Shown here: positions 45,362-54,690 of the stretch, one piece after another
Position numbering within the stretch: position 1 is the stretch's first letter
How the letters are laid out: the number at the start of each line of letters is the position of its first letter
Assembly (NCBI GenBank): GCA_965661265.1
Contig: CBFIDE010000007.1
Span: forward strand, 1-64,000
Reading direction: 5' to 3'
Source: CBFIDE01 sp965661265
GTDB lineage: Bacteria; Bacteroidota; Bacteroidia; Flavobacteriales; Schleiferiaceae
Length of the DNA: 64,000 nucleotides
Translations under genes and position numbers: made by a program
The notes under the pieces: generated by a model
The model's input: the letters and a program-made list of their open reading frames with translations, nothing else
Database searches by the model: none
What the model was told of the DNA's origin: nothing

Positions 45362-45598
45362 ATGAATTGGATCAATAACATATTTGGAAGTTTATTCAAG
45401 CTCTTAGTAAAAATATATCAATTAACTATATCCCCATTAACGCCTGGATCCTGCAGACATACTCCATCTTGTAGCCAATACACTGTAGAAGCTATTCAAA
45501 TTTGGGGACCATGGAAAGGAACATGGATGGGACTTAAAAGATTATCAAAATGTCACCCTTGGGGGACGCATGGGTACGATCCAGTACCCAAAAAATAA
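45362..45598 (+). CDS. yidD: Membrane protein insertion efficiency factor YidD
   Basis: A 78-residue protein with the family core YQLTISPL...SCRHTPSCSQYTVEAI and the end KRLSKCHPWGTHGYDPVP. YidD binds the inner membrane through an amphipathic helix and assists YidC-type insertion. It is usually next to rnpA and yidC; here it follows cysS instead. Confidence 0.93.
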   Translation: MNWINNIFGSLFKLLVKIYQLTISPLTPGSCRHTPSCSQYTVEAIQIWGPWKGTWMGLKRLSKCHPWGTHGYDPVPKK

Positions 45599-45603
45599 AT
45601 TAT

Positions 45604-46713
45604 ATGAAAAGAAGTGTAGTACTTATTGGTCTCTCAGCGCTATTTAGCTGTCAAAATGCAGAAGTAAAATCTTCAGAAAGTGAAGAAACAATAATCGAAA
45701 AGATTGAAGTTGTTGATAATGGATTAATTTATCCTCAAGAAACACACTTTAAAAACTTAAGACAACTTACTGCAGGTGGAGATAATGCTGAAGCTTACTT
45801 CAGTTTTGATAATACAAAAGCTGTTTTTCAATCCAATAATACAGATTGGGGAGTTGAATGTGATCAAATCTACTACTTTGATATTGAGAAAGCCGATATG
45901 ATTCATTCTGCACCAAAGATGCTATCAACGGGAAAAGGAAGAACTACTTGCAGCTATTTCCTTCCGGGAGATACCACCATAGTATATGCAAGCACACATT
46001 TAGGTGGGGATGCTTGTCCACCAGAACCGAGTAAAGCAGAAGGCTATGTGTGGCCACTTTATTCAAGCTTTGATATTTTTACCGCGGATTTAAACGGAAC
46101 TATACTAGACACATTGGTATTTAGTGATGCGTACAATGCTGAAGCAACAGTATCACCTACTGGAGATAAGATTGTTTATACATCTACGGAAAGTGGAGAT
46201 ATAGAGCTTTGGACTATGAATATTGATGGTTCAGATAAGAAAATGGTTACTAGCGATTTAGGCTATGATGGAGGTGCTTTTTTTAGTCCTGATGGAACTA
46301 AACTAATCTTCAGATCATCTAGGCCAAAAACAGAGGAGGAGATAAAAGAATACAAAGATTTATTAGCAAAAGGCCTAGTAAAGCCAACCAATATGGAACT
46401 TTACGTGTGTAATATTGATGGATCAGAATTAACGCAAATAACAGAATTAGGCAATGCTAATTGGGCTCCTTTCTTCCACCCTTCTAGTGAGAAAGTTATT
46501 TTTAGCTCAAATCATAAATCAAGAAGAGGATTTCCTTTTAATCTTTTTATGATTAATGTTGATGGAACAGGCTTGGAGCAAATAACTTTTGATGAGCAAT
46601 TTGACTCTTTCCCTATGTTCAATAAAGATGGATCAAAGTTGATTTTTGCTTCTAACAGAAACAATGGAGGAACAAGGAATACCAATCTTTTTATTGCTGA
46701 TTGGGTAGATTAG
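45604..46713 (+). CDS. PD40/TolB-like beta-propeller lipoprotein
   Basis: About 369 residues. A lipoprotein signal (MKRSVVLIGLSALFSC) is followed by a propeller built of WD40-like PD40 repeats: SPTGDKIVYTSTESGDIELW, SPDGTKLIFRSSRP, HPSSEKVIFSSNH and NKDGSKLIFASNRN. Related to the TolB C-terminal domain and the propeller of dipeptidyl peptidase IV, but without a peptidase domain. It is probably anchored to a membrane facing the periplasm and binds a protein partner. The frame extends back into yidD, but the ATG at 45604 gives the proper signal peptide. Confidence 0.83.
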   Translation: MKRSVVLIGLSALFSCQNAEVKSSESEETIIEKIEVVDNGLIYPQETHFKNLRQLTAGGDNAEAYFSFDNTKAVFQSNNTDWGVECDQIYYFDIEKADMIHSAPKMLSTGKGRTTCSYFLPGDTTIVYASTHLGGDACPPEPSKAEGYVWPLYSSFDIFTADLNGTILDTLVFSDAYNAEATVSPTGDKIVYTSTESGDIELWTMNIDGSDKKMVTSDLGYDGGAFFSPDGTKLIFRSSRPKTEEEIKEYKDLLAKGLVKPTNMELYVCNIDGSELTQITELGNANWAPFFHPSSEKVIFSSNHKSRRGFPFNLFMINVDGTGLEQITFDEQFDSFPMFNKDGSKLIFASNRNNGGTRNTNLFIADWVD

Positions 46714-46741
46714 ATAGTTATCCTTTTTTGTAAATTTAGGC

Positions 46742-48481
46742 ATGCGCCGATTTTTACTTCTTTGTGCTTTAGTTTTTTGCTTTCAACCTTGTCATTTAAA
46801 GGCTCAATATTTTACCCTATCCGCTTACCTATTAGATAAAAATACGAATGAGCCTATTCCTTATGCGAACATTGTATTAAGTCAAAAAAAGCTTGGTCAA
46901 ATAAGTAATCTTGAAGGATTCTTCAGATTTTCTGGATTAACACAAAATGACAGTCTTGAAATTAGCTTTATAGGTTACGAAACGCTTAAGTTTAAGGTGT
47001 ATGAATCAATTGGAGACACGATACATATGGCTCCTACAAATAAACTTCTCCCAGAAGCGATTATATATGCTGATGACCTTTTTCTTTATGAACTTATAGC
47101 CAAGGCTAAAGAAACAAAGACAAAAAAACTAAGGCAAGCTAAGACTTATTACGCCCTGGACACATGGGCAAACAACACCAAAATTGAATCTTTAGAGTGC
47201 TACTATAATGGCACTTATAAATCCTATGATTTAGCCTTTCTAGAACTTAAAAACGGACGTCTAGCAATGGCTCCATTTGAAAATAGATTCTTTATCTCTT
47301 CAGAGACTTCAAAGGCCTTGAATCTTTTAAAACTTTTTGACGATAATAGTTATTTCCCAAAACAACCCTTACAGCTCAGTAGAAAAAAGATGGAGAAGGA
47401 TTATAATCTTCAACTTACTAGAAAGTATAAGGAAAAAGAAAGCACAATTTATAATATCGGCTTTAAGCCAAAAAAGGAAAGTGAAGCCACATACTTTGAA
47501 GGAGAATTATGGATAGATTCTAGCTGTTCTTCCATTTTAAAAATTAAATTAATTAAGACTAACAGCCAAACTCATCCATTTTTGCCTGTTGGTAAAATGA
47601 AAGAGCTACTGAAGGTGGATCTAGAAATAAATAAGAGTTTTGAACGCATTGATGGAGAGTATTTCATGCAAAGCACCGATTTTATTTACCATCTTAAGTA
47701 TGTAAAGGATAATGATGAGATAGGGCATGTAAAATCCCAAGCAGTCCTTTATGCCTTTGACTATTCTAATACATTCCAGCTTCCATATTTTGAATTTAGC
47801 AAAGGAAACTACGAGGACTATCGGAATATAAATGCTAGTCCATACAATGACTTTTTCTGGAAGAATATTAAGCTTTTTGGTATGTCAAGGTCAGAGCAAA
47901 ATGAAAGCTTCTTTGCTGAGAACAAATTGAGTATTAATTCTCGAGAAATTTTTCTTAAAAACCCTTATTTCAAAACAGGTTTCCTAGAGCATCCTTACTT
48001 ATTTTGGTCAAAAAAGCGACTCATATTTAGAGATCAGGGTATTGACTACAGTAAATTCAGCAAGGTAATGCCAATGCATAGGTATGAATTGAAAGCTCAA
48101 TTATATCTAGACGTTAATACAAATGGCGATAGTATCAATGCATTGACTGCTTCCATCTTTGATCCTTTTCAAAGCTATTATCACTTTCCTATAGACCAAA
48201 GAGCTTTAGCGTTCATTAATATTTATTTTGACCTAGTAGAAATGGAGCGTCAGAAATTGGACCAAGAGCTTAAAAAAGTAAACTCCATGTCTGAAATCGA
48301 TCAGATTTACCAGGAGAGTTCTGAAAAACTCAATATCATGAGTCAGGTGTACTTTAATAGTGTTGACCGCGGAACTAACGAAATAGAACTGAAAAAATAT
48401 AATGATTTAGTAGTCAGAAAATTGGGAATCGACAATCTAGATTTATTTAAACTGGCAGGTGAAATTGAGAAAGAGAATTAA
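46742..48481 (+). CDS. Secreted protein with CarboxypepD_reg-like N-terminal domain
   Basis: A 579-residue protein with a signal peptide (ending HLKAQ). Residues about 25-100 form a carboxypeptidase regulatory-like beta sandwich (LLDKNTNEPIPYANIVLSQKKLGQISNLEGFF), a domain that in Bacteroidota often precedes outer-membrane receptors. The remaining 480 residues contain beta-rich and helical parts with no TonB-dependent barrel recognised. Similar proteins of unknown role are common in the phylum. A near-consensus -7 (TAAATTTA) lies just upstream. Confidence 0.75.
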   Translation: MRRFLLLCALVFCFQPCHLKAQYFTLSAYLLDKNTNEPIPYANIVLSQKKLGQISNLEGFFRFSGLTQNDSLEISFIGYETLKFKVYESIGDTIHMAPTNKLLPEAIIYADDLFLYELIAKAKETKTKKLRQAKTYYALDTWANNTKIESLECYYNGTYKSYDLAFLELKNGRLAMAPFENRFFISSETSKALNLLKLFDDNSYFPKQPLQLSRKKMEKDYNLQLTRKYKEKESTIYNIGFKPKKESEATYFEGELWIDSSCSSILKIKLIKTNSQTHPFLPVGKMKELLKVDLEINKSFERIDGEYFMQSTDFIYHLKYVKDNDEIGHVKSQAVLYAFDYSNTFQLPYFEFSKGNYEDYRNINASPYNDFFWKNIKLFGMSRSEQNESFFAENKLSINSREIFLKNPYFKTGFLEHPYLFWSKKRLIFRDQGIDYSKFSKVMPMHRYELKAQLYLDVNTNGDSINALTASIFDPFQSYYHFPIDQRALAFINIYFDLVEMERQKLDQELKKVNSMSEIDQIYQESSEKLNIMSQVYFNSVDRGTNEIELKKYNDLVVRKLGIDNLDLFKLAGEIEKEN

Positions 48482-48601
48482 TACCAATTAATTTCTTCCT
48501 ATTCTTAACGAGTTTGATAAGATTTAATCAATTTGTCATCATCCAATTTAAGTTTTCCGCACTTCAATAATTTGCATGATCCGCTGAACTTTGGTAAATT
48601 G

Positions 48602-48636
48602 AAGTAGGGCTTGAGGGTATCAGCCCCTGGGGCAAA
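48602..48636. repeat. REP-like intergenic repeat, copy B
   Basis: A 35-base element that matches copy A at 29172-29205 with a few substitutions and one inserted base. It has GTAG (48604-48607), then GGCTTGA (48608-48614), a GGGTA loop and TCAGCC (48620-48625), which pair with one bulged T, and then CCTGGGGC. Like copy A it lies between the 3' ends of two convergent genes. The rest of the 48482-48700 gap shows no gene. Confidence 0.6.
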
Positions 48637-48700
48637 TATCAATCACCTAGCAAGACTTTCATTCATAATATAATACACTTACTAGAAAGAATAAAAAGGC

Positions 48701-49471
48701 TTACTTAGAACAGATATATAGTTTCTCTCCTTGAGGTAGACAGTAATAGGCAAACAGGTCCTTTCCTAAATCTTTCTCCATATCTACTACCTCAACCTTA
48801 AAACCTGCCTTTTCCAATCTATCGGGATAATCCTGGCCATACATTCTTACATGATCGTACTGTCCAAAGCGTCTTTTGCGCTCTTCAGGATCTGTTATAC
48901 TAGGGTCTTCATCAGTCTTTTGGAGATTATTATCCAAGGGTACTTGCATAATGGCTAAACCACCTGGTCTAAGAACTCTCCTTAACTCAGACATACATTG
49001 ATGATCATCCATAACATGTTCTAAAACATGATTACAAAATACCACATCAAAGCTATCATCAGGGTATTGAATATTATGAATATCCATTTTAACATCAGCA
49101 ATTGGAGAATCTAGGTCGGCAGTTAAATAATCTAAGTTTTTCATCTTTCTAAACAAACCGTAGAAACATTGCTCTGGTGCCAGATGAAGCATCTTATGAG
49201 AGGCGTTAAAGAAATCTGTGTGTTCTTTTAAGTAAAGCCATAAAAGACGATGCCTTTCAAGGCTCATACTTCCTGGAGCTAGAGCATTCTCCCTTTCCCT
49301 TCCCTCGTATCCGTAAGGAAACATCTTCTTATACTTTCGACCATCAATAGGATCTTCAAACTTATCTCCCTTATAAATTGCTGCCAATATTGGTCTTACC
49401 GCATAACTAGCTCTAATAAGAATTGGTCTTGGAATGCTGTTTAGGGCAAATTTAAATATGGATTTTATCAT
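48701..49471 (-). CDS. SAM-dependent class I methyltransferase
   Basis: A 256-residue methyltransferase of the Methyltransf_11 type. KMLHLAPEQCFYG replaces the usual glycine-rich motif I, LDYLTADLDSP is motif II, and DVVFCNHVLEHV plus LRRVLRPGGLAIMQVP are the later motifs. The substrate is unknown. It overlaps map by four bases and is last in the gpmI-HAD-map-methyltransferase cluster. Confidence 0.82.
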   Translation of the reverse strand: MIKSIFKFALNSIPRPILIRASYAVRPILAAIYKGDKFEDPIDGRKYKKMFPYGYEGRERENALAPGSMSLERHRLLWLYLKEHTDFFNASHKMLHLAPEQCFYGLFRKMKNLDYLTADLDSPIADVKMDIHNIQYPDDSFDVVFCNHVLEHVMDDHQCMSELRRVLRPGGLAIMQVPLDNNLQKTDEDPSITDPEERKRRFGQYDHVRMYGQDYPDRLEKAGFKVEVVDMEKDLGKDLFAYYCLPQGEKLYICSK

Positions 49472-50253
49472 GCCTCTTCTTTAATTCCTAAAGATTCATA
49501 AACATAGTCAAAAGTAGATAGTATATCAGGTTTGCCATCAACTATAGCCACATCATGCTCAAAGTGTGCTGCTGGTTTATTGTCAGCCGTATTAATGGTC
49601 CATCCGTCTCTTAGTTGAATGATTCTATGTGTTCCCATAGTAATCATTGGCTCAATAGCTAAGACTAAGCCTTCTTGAAATTTCTTTCCTCTTCCTTGCT
49701 TACCATAATTAGGCACTTGTGGATCTTCATGCATTTCCTTTCCTATGCCATGGCCAACTAACTCTCTTACCACACCATATCCATGAGCTTCAGCATGAGA
49801 TTGAATAGCATGACCCAAATCACCCATTCTATTTCCTGTTCTTAACTGTTCTATCCCTTTGTATAAGCTCTCTTTAGTAACTTTTAAAAGCTTCTTTACC
49901 TCAGCAGAAACTTCTCCAACTTCAAAGGTATAGGCATGATCACCGTAATAATCATTAAGAATAGCTCCACAGTCAACACTTATGATATCACCATCTACCA
50001 GAGGTTTATCGTTTGGAATTCCATGAACAACGGTTTGATTCACGCTAATGCACAGGGTATTTGGAAAATTATACAGTCCTAAAAAACCTGGTATTGCTCC
50101 TTGGCTTCTGATGTAATCTTCTGCAATTTTATCAAGATATAAAGGCGTAACTCCTGGCTTAACTTCCTTAGCAACTACTCCCAATGTACGACTAACAACT
50201 TGAGCTGCTGCACGCAACATTTCTATCTCTTCTTTGGTTTTATATTTTATCAT
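49468..50253 (-). CDS. map: Methionine aminopeptidase type I
   Basis: A 261-residue MetAP that removes the first methionine from new proteins. The metal ligands lie in ISVDCGAI and YYGDHAYTF, then HGIG, the EPM segment and the final FEHDVAI. Length and motif order fit bacterial type Ia. It overlaps its neighbours by one and four bases, so the four genes are likely translated from one mRNA. Confidence 0.95.
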   Translation of the reverse strand: MIKYKTKEEIEMLRAAAQVVSRTLGVVAKEVKPGVTPLYLDKIAEDYIRSQGAIPGFLGLYNFPNTLCISVNQTVVHGIPNDKPLVDGDIISVDCGAILNDYYGDHAYTFEVGEVSAEVKKLLKVTKESLYKGIEQLRTGNRMGDLGHAIQSHAEAHGYGVVRELVGHGIGKEMHEDPQVPNYGKQGRGKKFQEGLVLAIEPMITMGTHRIIQLRDGWTINTADNKPAAHFEHDVAIVDGKPDILSTFDYVYESLGIKEEA

Positions 50254-50663
50254 TAGAATTTAAAAAAACCTTTCTTCTTTTGCTTTACTGGCTGACTCTC
50301 AACCGCAGCAATTCCACTAATAGCTTGATAAACTTCTCCCCAACCTGGAAATCCATTTACATTTCTATCATCGATAAAAATATCAGCATTTATCTTTCTA
50401 CTTGCTTGCTTTGGATCAAAATCTTCCTCTAAATAACTAGAATTAACTGCATAAAATTCGATACCATTTTCTTTGCAAAAATTTACCGCATCATCTAGCT
50501 TTTTGCCATGACGGTAGGTCCACAGTATGAGTCTGTGACCATCTTTTTGTAATTGCAATAAAGTTTCAAAGGCGAATATCATAGGCTTACCTATAGAAGG
50601 ATATTTATCTTCTACGATAGTGCCATCAAAATCAACTGCTAGGATTTTAGAATCTGTATTCAT
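50253..50663 (-). CDS. Small HAD-superfamily hydrolase (BT0820-like)
   Basis: A 136-residue HAD-fold protein. Motif I is VDFDGTIVED, giving the nucleophile aspartate, and IFIDDRNV is motif IV. The cap is minimal. Related small proteins in Bacteroides are putative sugar or nucleotide phosphatases; the substrate here is not known. A Lys-rich tail (KQKKKGFFKF) ends the chain. The start overlaps gpmI by four bases. Confidence 0.8.
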   Translation of the reverse strand: MNTDSKILAVDFDGTIVEDKYPSIGKPMIFAFETLLQLQKDGHRLILWTYRHGKKLDDAVNFCKENGIEFYAVNSSYLEEDFDPKQASRKINADIFIDDRNVNGFPGWGEVYQAISGIAAVESQPVKQKKKGFFKF

Positions 50664-52180
50664 TTTACAATAATTGATTTACCACTCATTGCCTGGGGCT
50701 GTGCTATTTCCATTAACTCTAGCACTGTAGGTGCGACATCTCCTAAAACACCTTCTTTTAATTTTAAATTACCAGCCCCTACAATAAAACATGGCACTGG
50801 CTGAGTTGTATGAGCAGTATTAGGGCTACCATCTTTATTAAGCATGCAATCCGAGTTTCCATGATCGGCTAAAATGATAAAACAATAATCATTATCCAAG
50901 CCCGCTTTAACTACCGATTCAACGCAACTATCTACAGTTTCGCAGGCCTTAATTGCAGCCTCCATAACTCCTGTATGACCAACCATATCTGGGTTTGCAA
51001 AATTTAAGCATACAAAGTCTGCCGACTGATTTTGAAGCTCAACTATTATTTTATCTCTAATCTCAAAAGCGCTCATCTCCGGCTTAAGGTCATATGTAGC
51101 CACTTTAGGCGATGGACAAAGAAGTCTTTTTTCTCCATCAAAGGGCGTTTCTCTACCTCCGCTAAAGAAAAAACTTACGTGAGGATACTTCTCAGTTTCT
51201 GCAATTCTTATTTGCTTCTTTCCATTCTTCTCTAGTACCTCTCCTAAAGTTTCAGTTAAATTATCCTTTTCAAAAACGATATTAATATTTCTAAAGGAAT
51301 CATCATAACGCGTCAAGGTCACATAATGCAAGTCTAAAGCATGCATGTTCTGCTCATGGAAATCTTTTTGAGTCAAGGCCATGGTGATTTGCCTTCCTCT
51401 ATCAGTTCTGAAATTAAAGGAAATCACTACATCTCCCTCTTCAATCAAAGCTTCATTATTAGTAATAAATGAGTGTGGCTTCACAAATTCATCTGTAATC
51501 CCTATTGCATAAGAAGATTCAAGCGCTTCAATTGGGGATCCATTATAAACTTTACTAGGATTAACTAATAGATCATAGGCTAGCTTTATTCGCTCCCATC
51601 TTTGATCTCTATCCATAGCATAATACCTACCGATGATCGAAGCAATTTTGCAGTTAGAATTAGAACTGCTTAAATAGCTCTCCAACTCCTGGATGTATTT
51701 CTTTCCACCTTGAGGATCAGTGTCTCTTCCATCCATAAACGCATGAATATAAGATTGCTCCACACCTGCCTCATCTGCAGCTTTTATTAATGCTATTAAA
51801 TGATTGATATGAGAATGTACTCCTCCGTCTGAGAGTAAGCCAATAAAGTGTAATTTCTTTTTTCTGCTTCTCGCGATATTAAAGGCTTCAATAAGGGTTT
51901 TCTCTAAAGCCAAAGATCCATCTTCTGCTGCCAAGTTTATCTTGACAAGGTCCTGATAGACAATTCTGCCTGCACCAAGATTCATATGACCAACTTCAGA
52001 ATTGCCCATTTGCCCTTCTGGTAATCCAACAGCTAATCCAGATGCTTCTACTCTAGTATTAGGGTAATCGCTGTAAAGCGAATCAACAAAAGGAGTATGA
52101 GCCTTATCTATAGCTGAAACGCTTTTATCCTTTGCGATCCCCCAACCATCTAGGATCATTAATACTGTCTTCTTAGACAT
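50660..52180 (-). CDS. gpmI: 2,3-bisphosphoglycerate-independent phosphoglycerate mutase
   Basis: A 506-residue alkaline-phosphatase-superfamily mutase that interconverts 3- and 2-phosphoglycerate in glycolysis and gluconeogenesis using manganese. The catalytic serine is Ser61 in GQMGNSEVGHMN. ILADHGNSD and NTAHTTQPVP near the C-terminus carry metal ligands. It is the first gene of the cluster that includes map. A near-consensus -7 (TATCTTTA) lies about 25 bases upstream. Confidence 0.96.
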   Translation of the reverse strand: MSKKTVLMILDGWGIAKDKSVSAIDKAHTPFVDSLYSDYPNTRVEASGLAVGLPEGQMGNSEVGHMNLGAGRIVYQDLVKINLAAEDGSLALEKTLIEAFNIARSRKKKLHFIGLLSDGGVHSHINHLIALIKAADEAGVEQSYIHAFMDGRDTDPQGGKKYIQELESYLSSSNSNCKIASIIGRYYAMDRDQRWERIKLAYDLLVNPSKVYNGSPIEALESSYAIGITDEFVKPHSFITNNEALIEEGDVVISFNFRTDRGRQITMALTQKDFHEQNMHALDLHYVTLTRYDDSFRNINIVFEKDNLTETLGEVLEKNGKKQIRIAETEKYPHVSFFFSGGRETPFDGEKRLLCPSPKVATYDLKPEMSAFEIRDKIIVELQNQSADFVCLNFANPDMVGHTGVMEAAIKACETVDSCVESVVKAGLDNDYCFIILADHGNSDCMLNKDGSPNTAHTTQPVPCFIVGAGNLKLKEGVLGDVAPTVLELMEIAQPQAMSGKSIIVK

Positions 52181-52300
52181 TCAATTGACGTTTAAAATTG
52201 AGTGTAAAGATACAAAAGCCATATATAATTAGAATACTTTGATGGACCTCTTGAAAGGGTCTGAAATAATCAGTACCTTCTTAGCAAATATTGATAAATT

Positions 52301-52645
52301 ATGAAGAATACTATTAAATTTCTAAGCGTAATTCTAATAAGCTTGAGTTTATTTTCTTGGACCATGATTATTCCTAATCCGAGCATCACTTACTCTTCTG
52401 GTGAGGCCGGAAACTCTGTCATTCTATTAGAATTAAATGAGGATGGCACTTATACATACCAAGATCTTTCGTCTCCTAAAAAACCAATTAAATTAAGTGG
52501 AACTTATATTAGAAATCCAAATAGAATCAGGCTTGAAAGTACTACTTCTCAAAAATTCCATAACCACTGGAACATTTCTGAAGATGGCAAAATTGCAAAG
52601 TCAAGAAAGGGATTAAGCTTTTATTCTTTAATGCGTTTGGATTAG
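52301..52645 (+). CDS. Small secreted hypothetical protein
   Basis: A 114-residue protein with a hydrophobic signal segment (IKFLSVILISLSLFSW) and a mature part that looks like a small beta barrel (LLELNEDGTYTYQDL, then KPIKLSGTYIRNPNRIRLE), similar in layout to small lipocalin-like or META-type domains. I cannot assign a family. Its TAG stop overlaps the stop of the convergent pepE gene. Confidence 0.65.
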   Translation: MKNTIKFLSVILISLSLFSWTMIIPNPSITYSSGEAGNSVILLELNEDGTYTYQDLSSPKKPIKLSGTYIRNPNRIRLESTTSQKFHNHWNISEDGKIAKSRKGLSFYSLMRLD

Positions 52646-53349
52646 CTTAAAAAACTCAATATCCCTGGTTCAACTTCTTCTGGACTCGTTTTTGGCCTAA
52701 AAACTCTGGCGTTTAATTCGCCTTTCAACTCGATTGACTCACCTTCTACTCTAAGCCAAGAGCCTTCTCTAAGACCAAGTACTAATTGATCATTAAAATG
52801 GTGAAACTCATTTATCCTTATTTCTCTTGTTTCTCCTTGATGCTTTGAATCTGGTTCTGGGTCTAAATAGTGTGGATTAATGTTGAAATCCAAAAAATTG
52901 AGTGCTTTAAAGCTTGGAGGATAAACAATTGGCATATCATTAGTAGTTGATATACTTAGGCCACAAATGTTAGAACCTGCACTTGATCCCATATAAGGAG
53001 TGCCCTTTTGACGAACAAGCTCTTTTAAAGTATCCACCAAGTCTAAATCATAGAGCTGCTTCAGCAAAACAAAAGTATTTCCTCCTCCAGTAAATATCCC
53101 CTTCGCATTTTTTAAGGCTTTTTTGGGATCACTGAACTCATGCAAACCTTTTACTTTTATTCCGATCTGCTCAAAAGCCTTCCTTGGATACTCAGTATAA
53201 TCATCATGTGAAATACCACCCGGTCTAGCAAAAGGAATGAAAACTATTTCATCACTAAAGAAGGATTTTACCTCATCCAATAAATACTCCATATAAGCAC
53301 TGCCATATATCTTGCTTGTGCTTACAACTAAAAGTTTTCTATTTTCCAT
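52642..53349 (-). CDS. pepE: Dipeptidase E (peptidase family S51)
   Basis: A 235-residue serine peptidase of the class I glutamine amidotransferase-like fold. The nucleophile is Ser123 in GSSAGSN, matching the GxSAGxN of Salmonella PepE, which cleaves Asp-X dipeptides. FTGGGNTF earlier and INPHYLD later are also characteristic. Its start overlaps the end of the upstream sialidase-like gene by 11 bases. Confidence 0.9.
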   Translation of the reverse strand: MENRKLLVVSTSKIYGSAYMEYLLDEVKSFFSDEIVFIPFARPGGISHDDYTEYPRKAFEQIGIKVKGLHEFSDPKKALKNAKGIFTGGGNTFVLLKQLYDLDLVDTLKELVRQKGTPYMGSSAGSNICGLSISTTNDMPIVYPPSFKALNFLDFNINPHYLDPEPDSKHQGETREIRINEFHHFNDQLVLGLREGSWLRVEGESIELKGELNARVFRPKTSPEEVEPGILSFLS

Positions 53350-54625
53350 CCTTCAAATCTTCTTCACTAATTATTGCAGTCCAAATACTCATTATTCCAT
53401 TGCCATCATTGGCCGTCCAAATTGGGCGAATCACTCCATTTCTTGCATCTATGTTATTGTAGTCTCCAAAAAACAAAAGAGGCTCAGGCTTGAAACTATT
53501 CTCACTAATTTTAAACTCATTCCATGAATCACCGCCATCGGCACTCCTGGCTAAATAAACATCAGTATCAGTTCCTCTAGTATCTCTTCTATCATAATAA
53601 ACCGCATACAAATAACCACTTATTGGATCACATACCATCCAAGTGAAAAACTGATCGGCTTTCTTTTTATCCTTATTAATCCTAATCGGCTTTGACCAAG
53701 ATTCTCCTTTATCCGTGCTCTTTATAAACCACACATCATAATTTCCTCTTCTATCATCTACCCAATTCACATAAATAGTTCCTCTATTCTCAGATTCACT
53801 TTGATCAATTAAAGTAATTGGCATTCCGTTGGCTCGGCCTAAGCCCTTTATATCAATTTCCCAACCGCCTTCAATTTTAGCAATCTCATTTTCAGCGGAC
53901 CATACTATACCATCACTTGACTTGCTAAAGAAAAGACTTTCACCTAACGCCCAAGTAGCACATACAAATCCATCAGGGTGATAAGCGGGCACAGCGCCTT
54001 CAGTTGTAGAATCTCCATCTAAGCAATTACCAGATGTTGTATTGACTTGCAATGGCTTAGTCCAAGATTCTCCTTTGTCACTGGATGAAGAATAAAGAAT
54101 ATTTGATCTATTCTTTCTATCCTTGCTTCCATAAAGGTCAAACTGAGTCCAAGTAGCATGAATGATGTTAGTTTTAGGATCAATGCAAACCCAATGTTTA
54201 TCTTGATCCTTAGGATGATCTTCTCCCATATAGGAGCCGCTTGTCCAACTCAAACCTTCATCATCTGACCTTTGAACAACAATTCTGTCCAGTATTTTCT
54301 CACTTGCCCAGTTAGTCCCTTCAGGATCTGAAAGGTGAAAGTAATAAAAGCTACCTGCCGTATCGGATAATATCACAGGATCGCCCCATACTCCGTATTC
54401 AGAACTTAACGAAAAAGAATTCCATGTATGACCAGAATCTGAAGACATATGTACTCTATCAATAATAGATCCAGCAACCTGAATTGCTGGATTAGTTCTT
54501 GAAATAGCAATAGATGGCTCTGCAACAGTTCTCTTAAAGGCAGTGTCTTGAATAATTCTAACGTTCTTAAACTGCGATACTCCTATTAAAGGAAGGGACA
54601 GTAGGATGCAAATAAATATTCTCAT
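53339..54625 (-). CDS. Secreted sialidase-like BNR propeller protein
   Basis: A 428-residue protein with a short signal peptide (MRIFICILLSLPLIGVS). Six Asp-box motifs are visible: SSDSGHTWNSF, SDDEGLSWTSG, SSDKGESWTKP, SSDGIVWS, STDKGESWSKP and SADGGDSWNEF, fitting a six-bladed sialidase-type propeller. The arginine triad of true sialidases cannot be placed with certainty, so enzyme activity is open. It forms a two-gene operon with pepE and starts from a gap full of palindromes. Confidence 0.78.
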   Translation of the reverse strand: MRIFICILLSLPLIGVSQFKNVRIIQDTAFKRTVAEPSIAISRTNPAIQVAGSIIDRVHMSSDSGHTWNSFSLSSEYGVWGDPVILSDTAGSFYYFHLSDPEGTNWASEKILDRIVVQRSDDEGLSWTSGSYMGEDHPKDQDKHWVCIDPKTNIIHATWTQFDLYGSKDRKNRSNILYSSSSDKGESWTKPLQVNTTSGNCLDGDSTTEGAVPAYHPDGFVCATWALGESLFFSKSSDGIVWSAENEIAKIEGGWEIDIKGLGRANGMPITLIDQSESENRGTIYVNWVDDRRGNYDVWFIKSTDKGESWSKPIRINKDKKKADQFFTWMVCDPISGYLYAVYYDRRDTRGTDTDVYLARSADGGDSWNEFKISENSFKPEPLLFFGDYNNIDARNGVIRPIWTANDGNGIMSIWTAIISEEDLKDGK

Positions 54626-54635
54626 TTGGGTAATT

Positions 54636-54678
54636 TTACCTCAAAGGTAAGCAGAAGAATTAGTCTTACCTTTGGTAA
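54636..54678. promoter_or_regulatory. Double-dyad operator between divergent genes
   Basis: Two palindromes with the same arms: TTACC-TCAAA-GGTAA (54636-54650) and TTACC-TTT-GGTAA (54666-54678). Together they make a 10-bp inverted repeat CAAAGGTAAG / CTTACCTTTG (54642-54651, 54665-54674). Each inner half contains TACCTTTG, an exact -7 match, one on each strand. A protein that binds GGTAA dyads could control both the propeller-pepE and DUF6702-HupE operons. Confidence 0.62.
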
Positions 54679-54690
54679 AAACGCAACATT

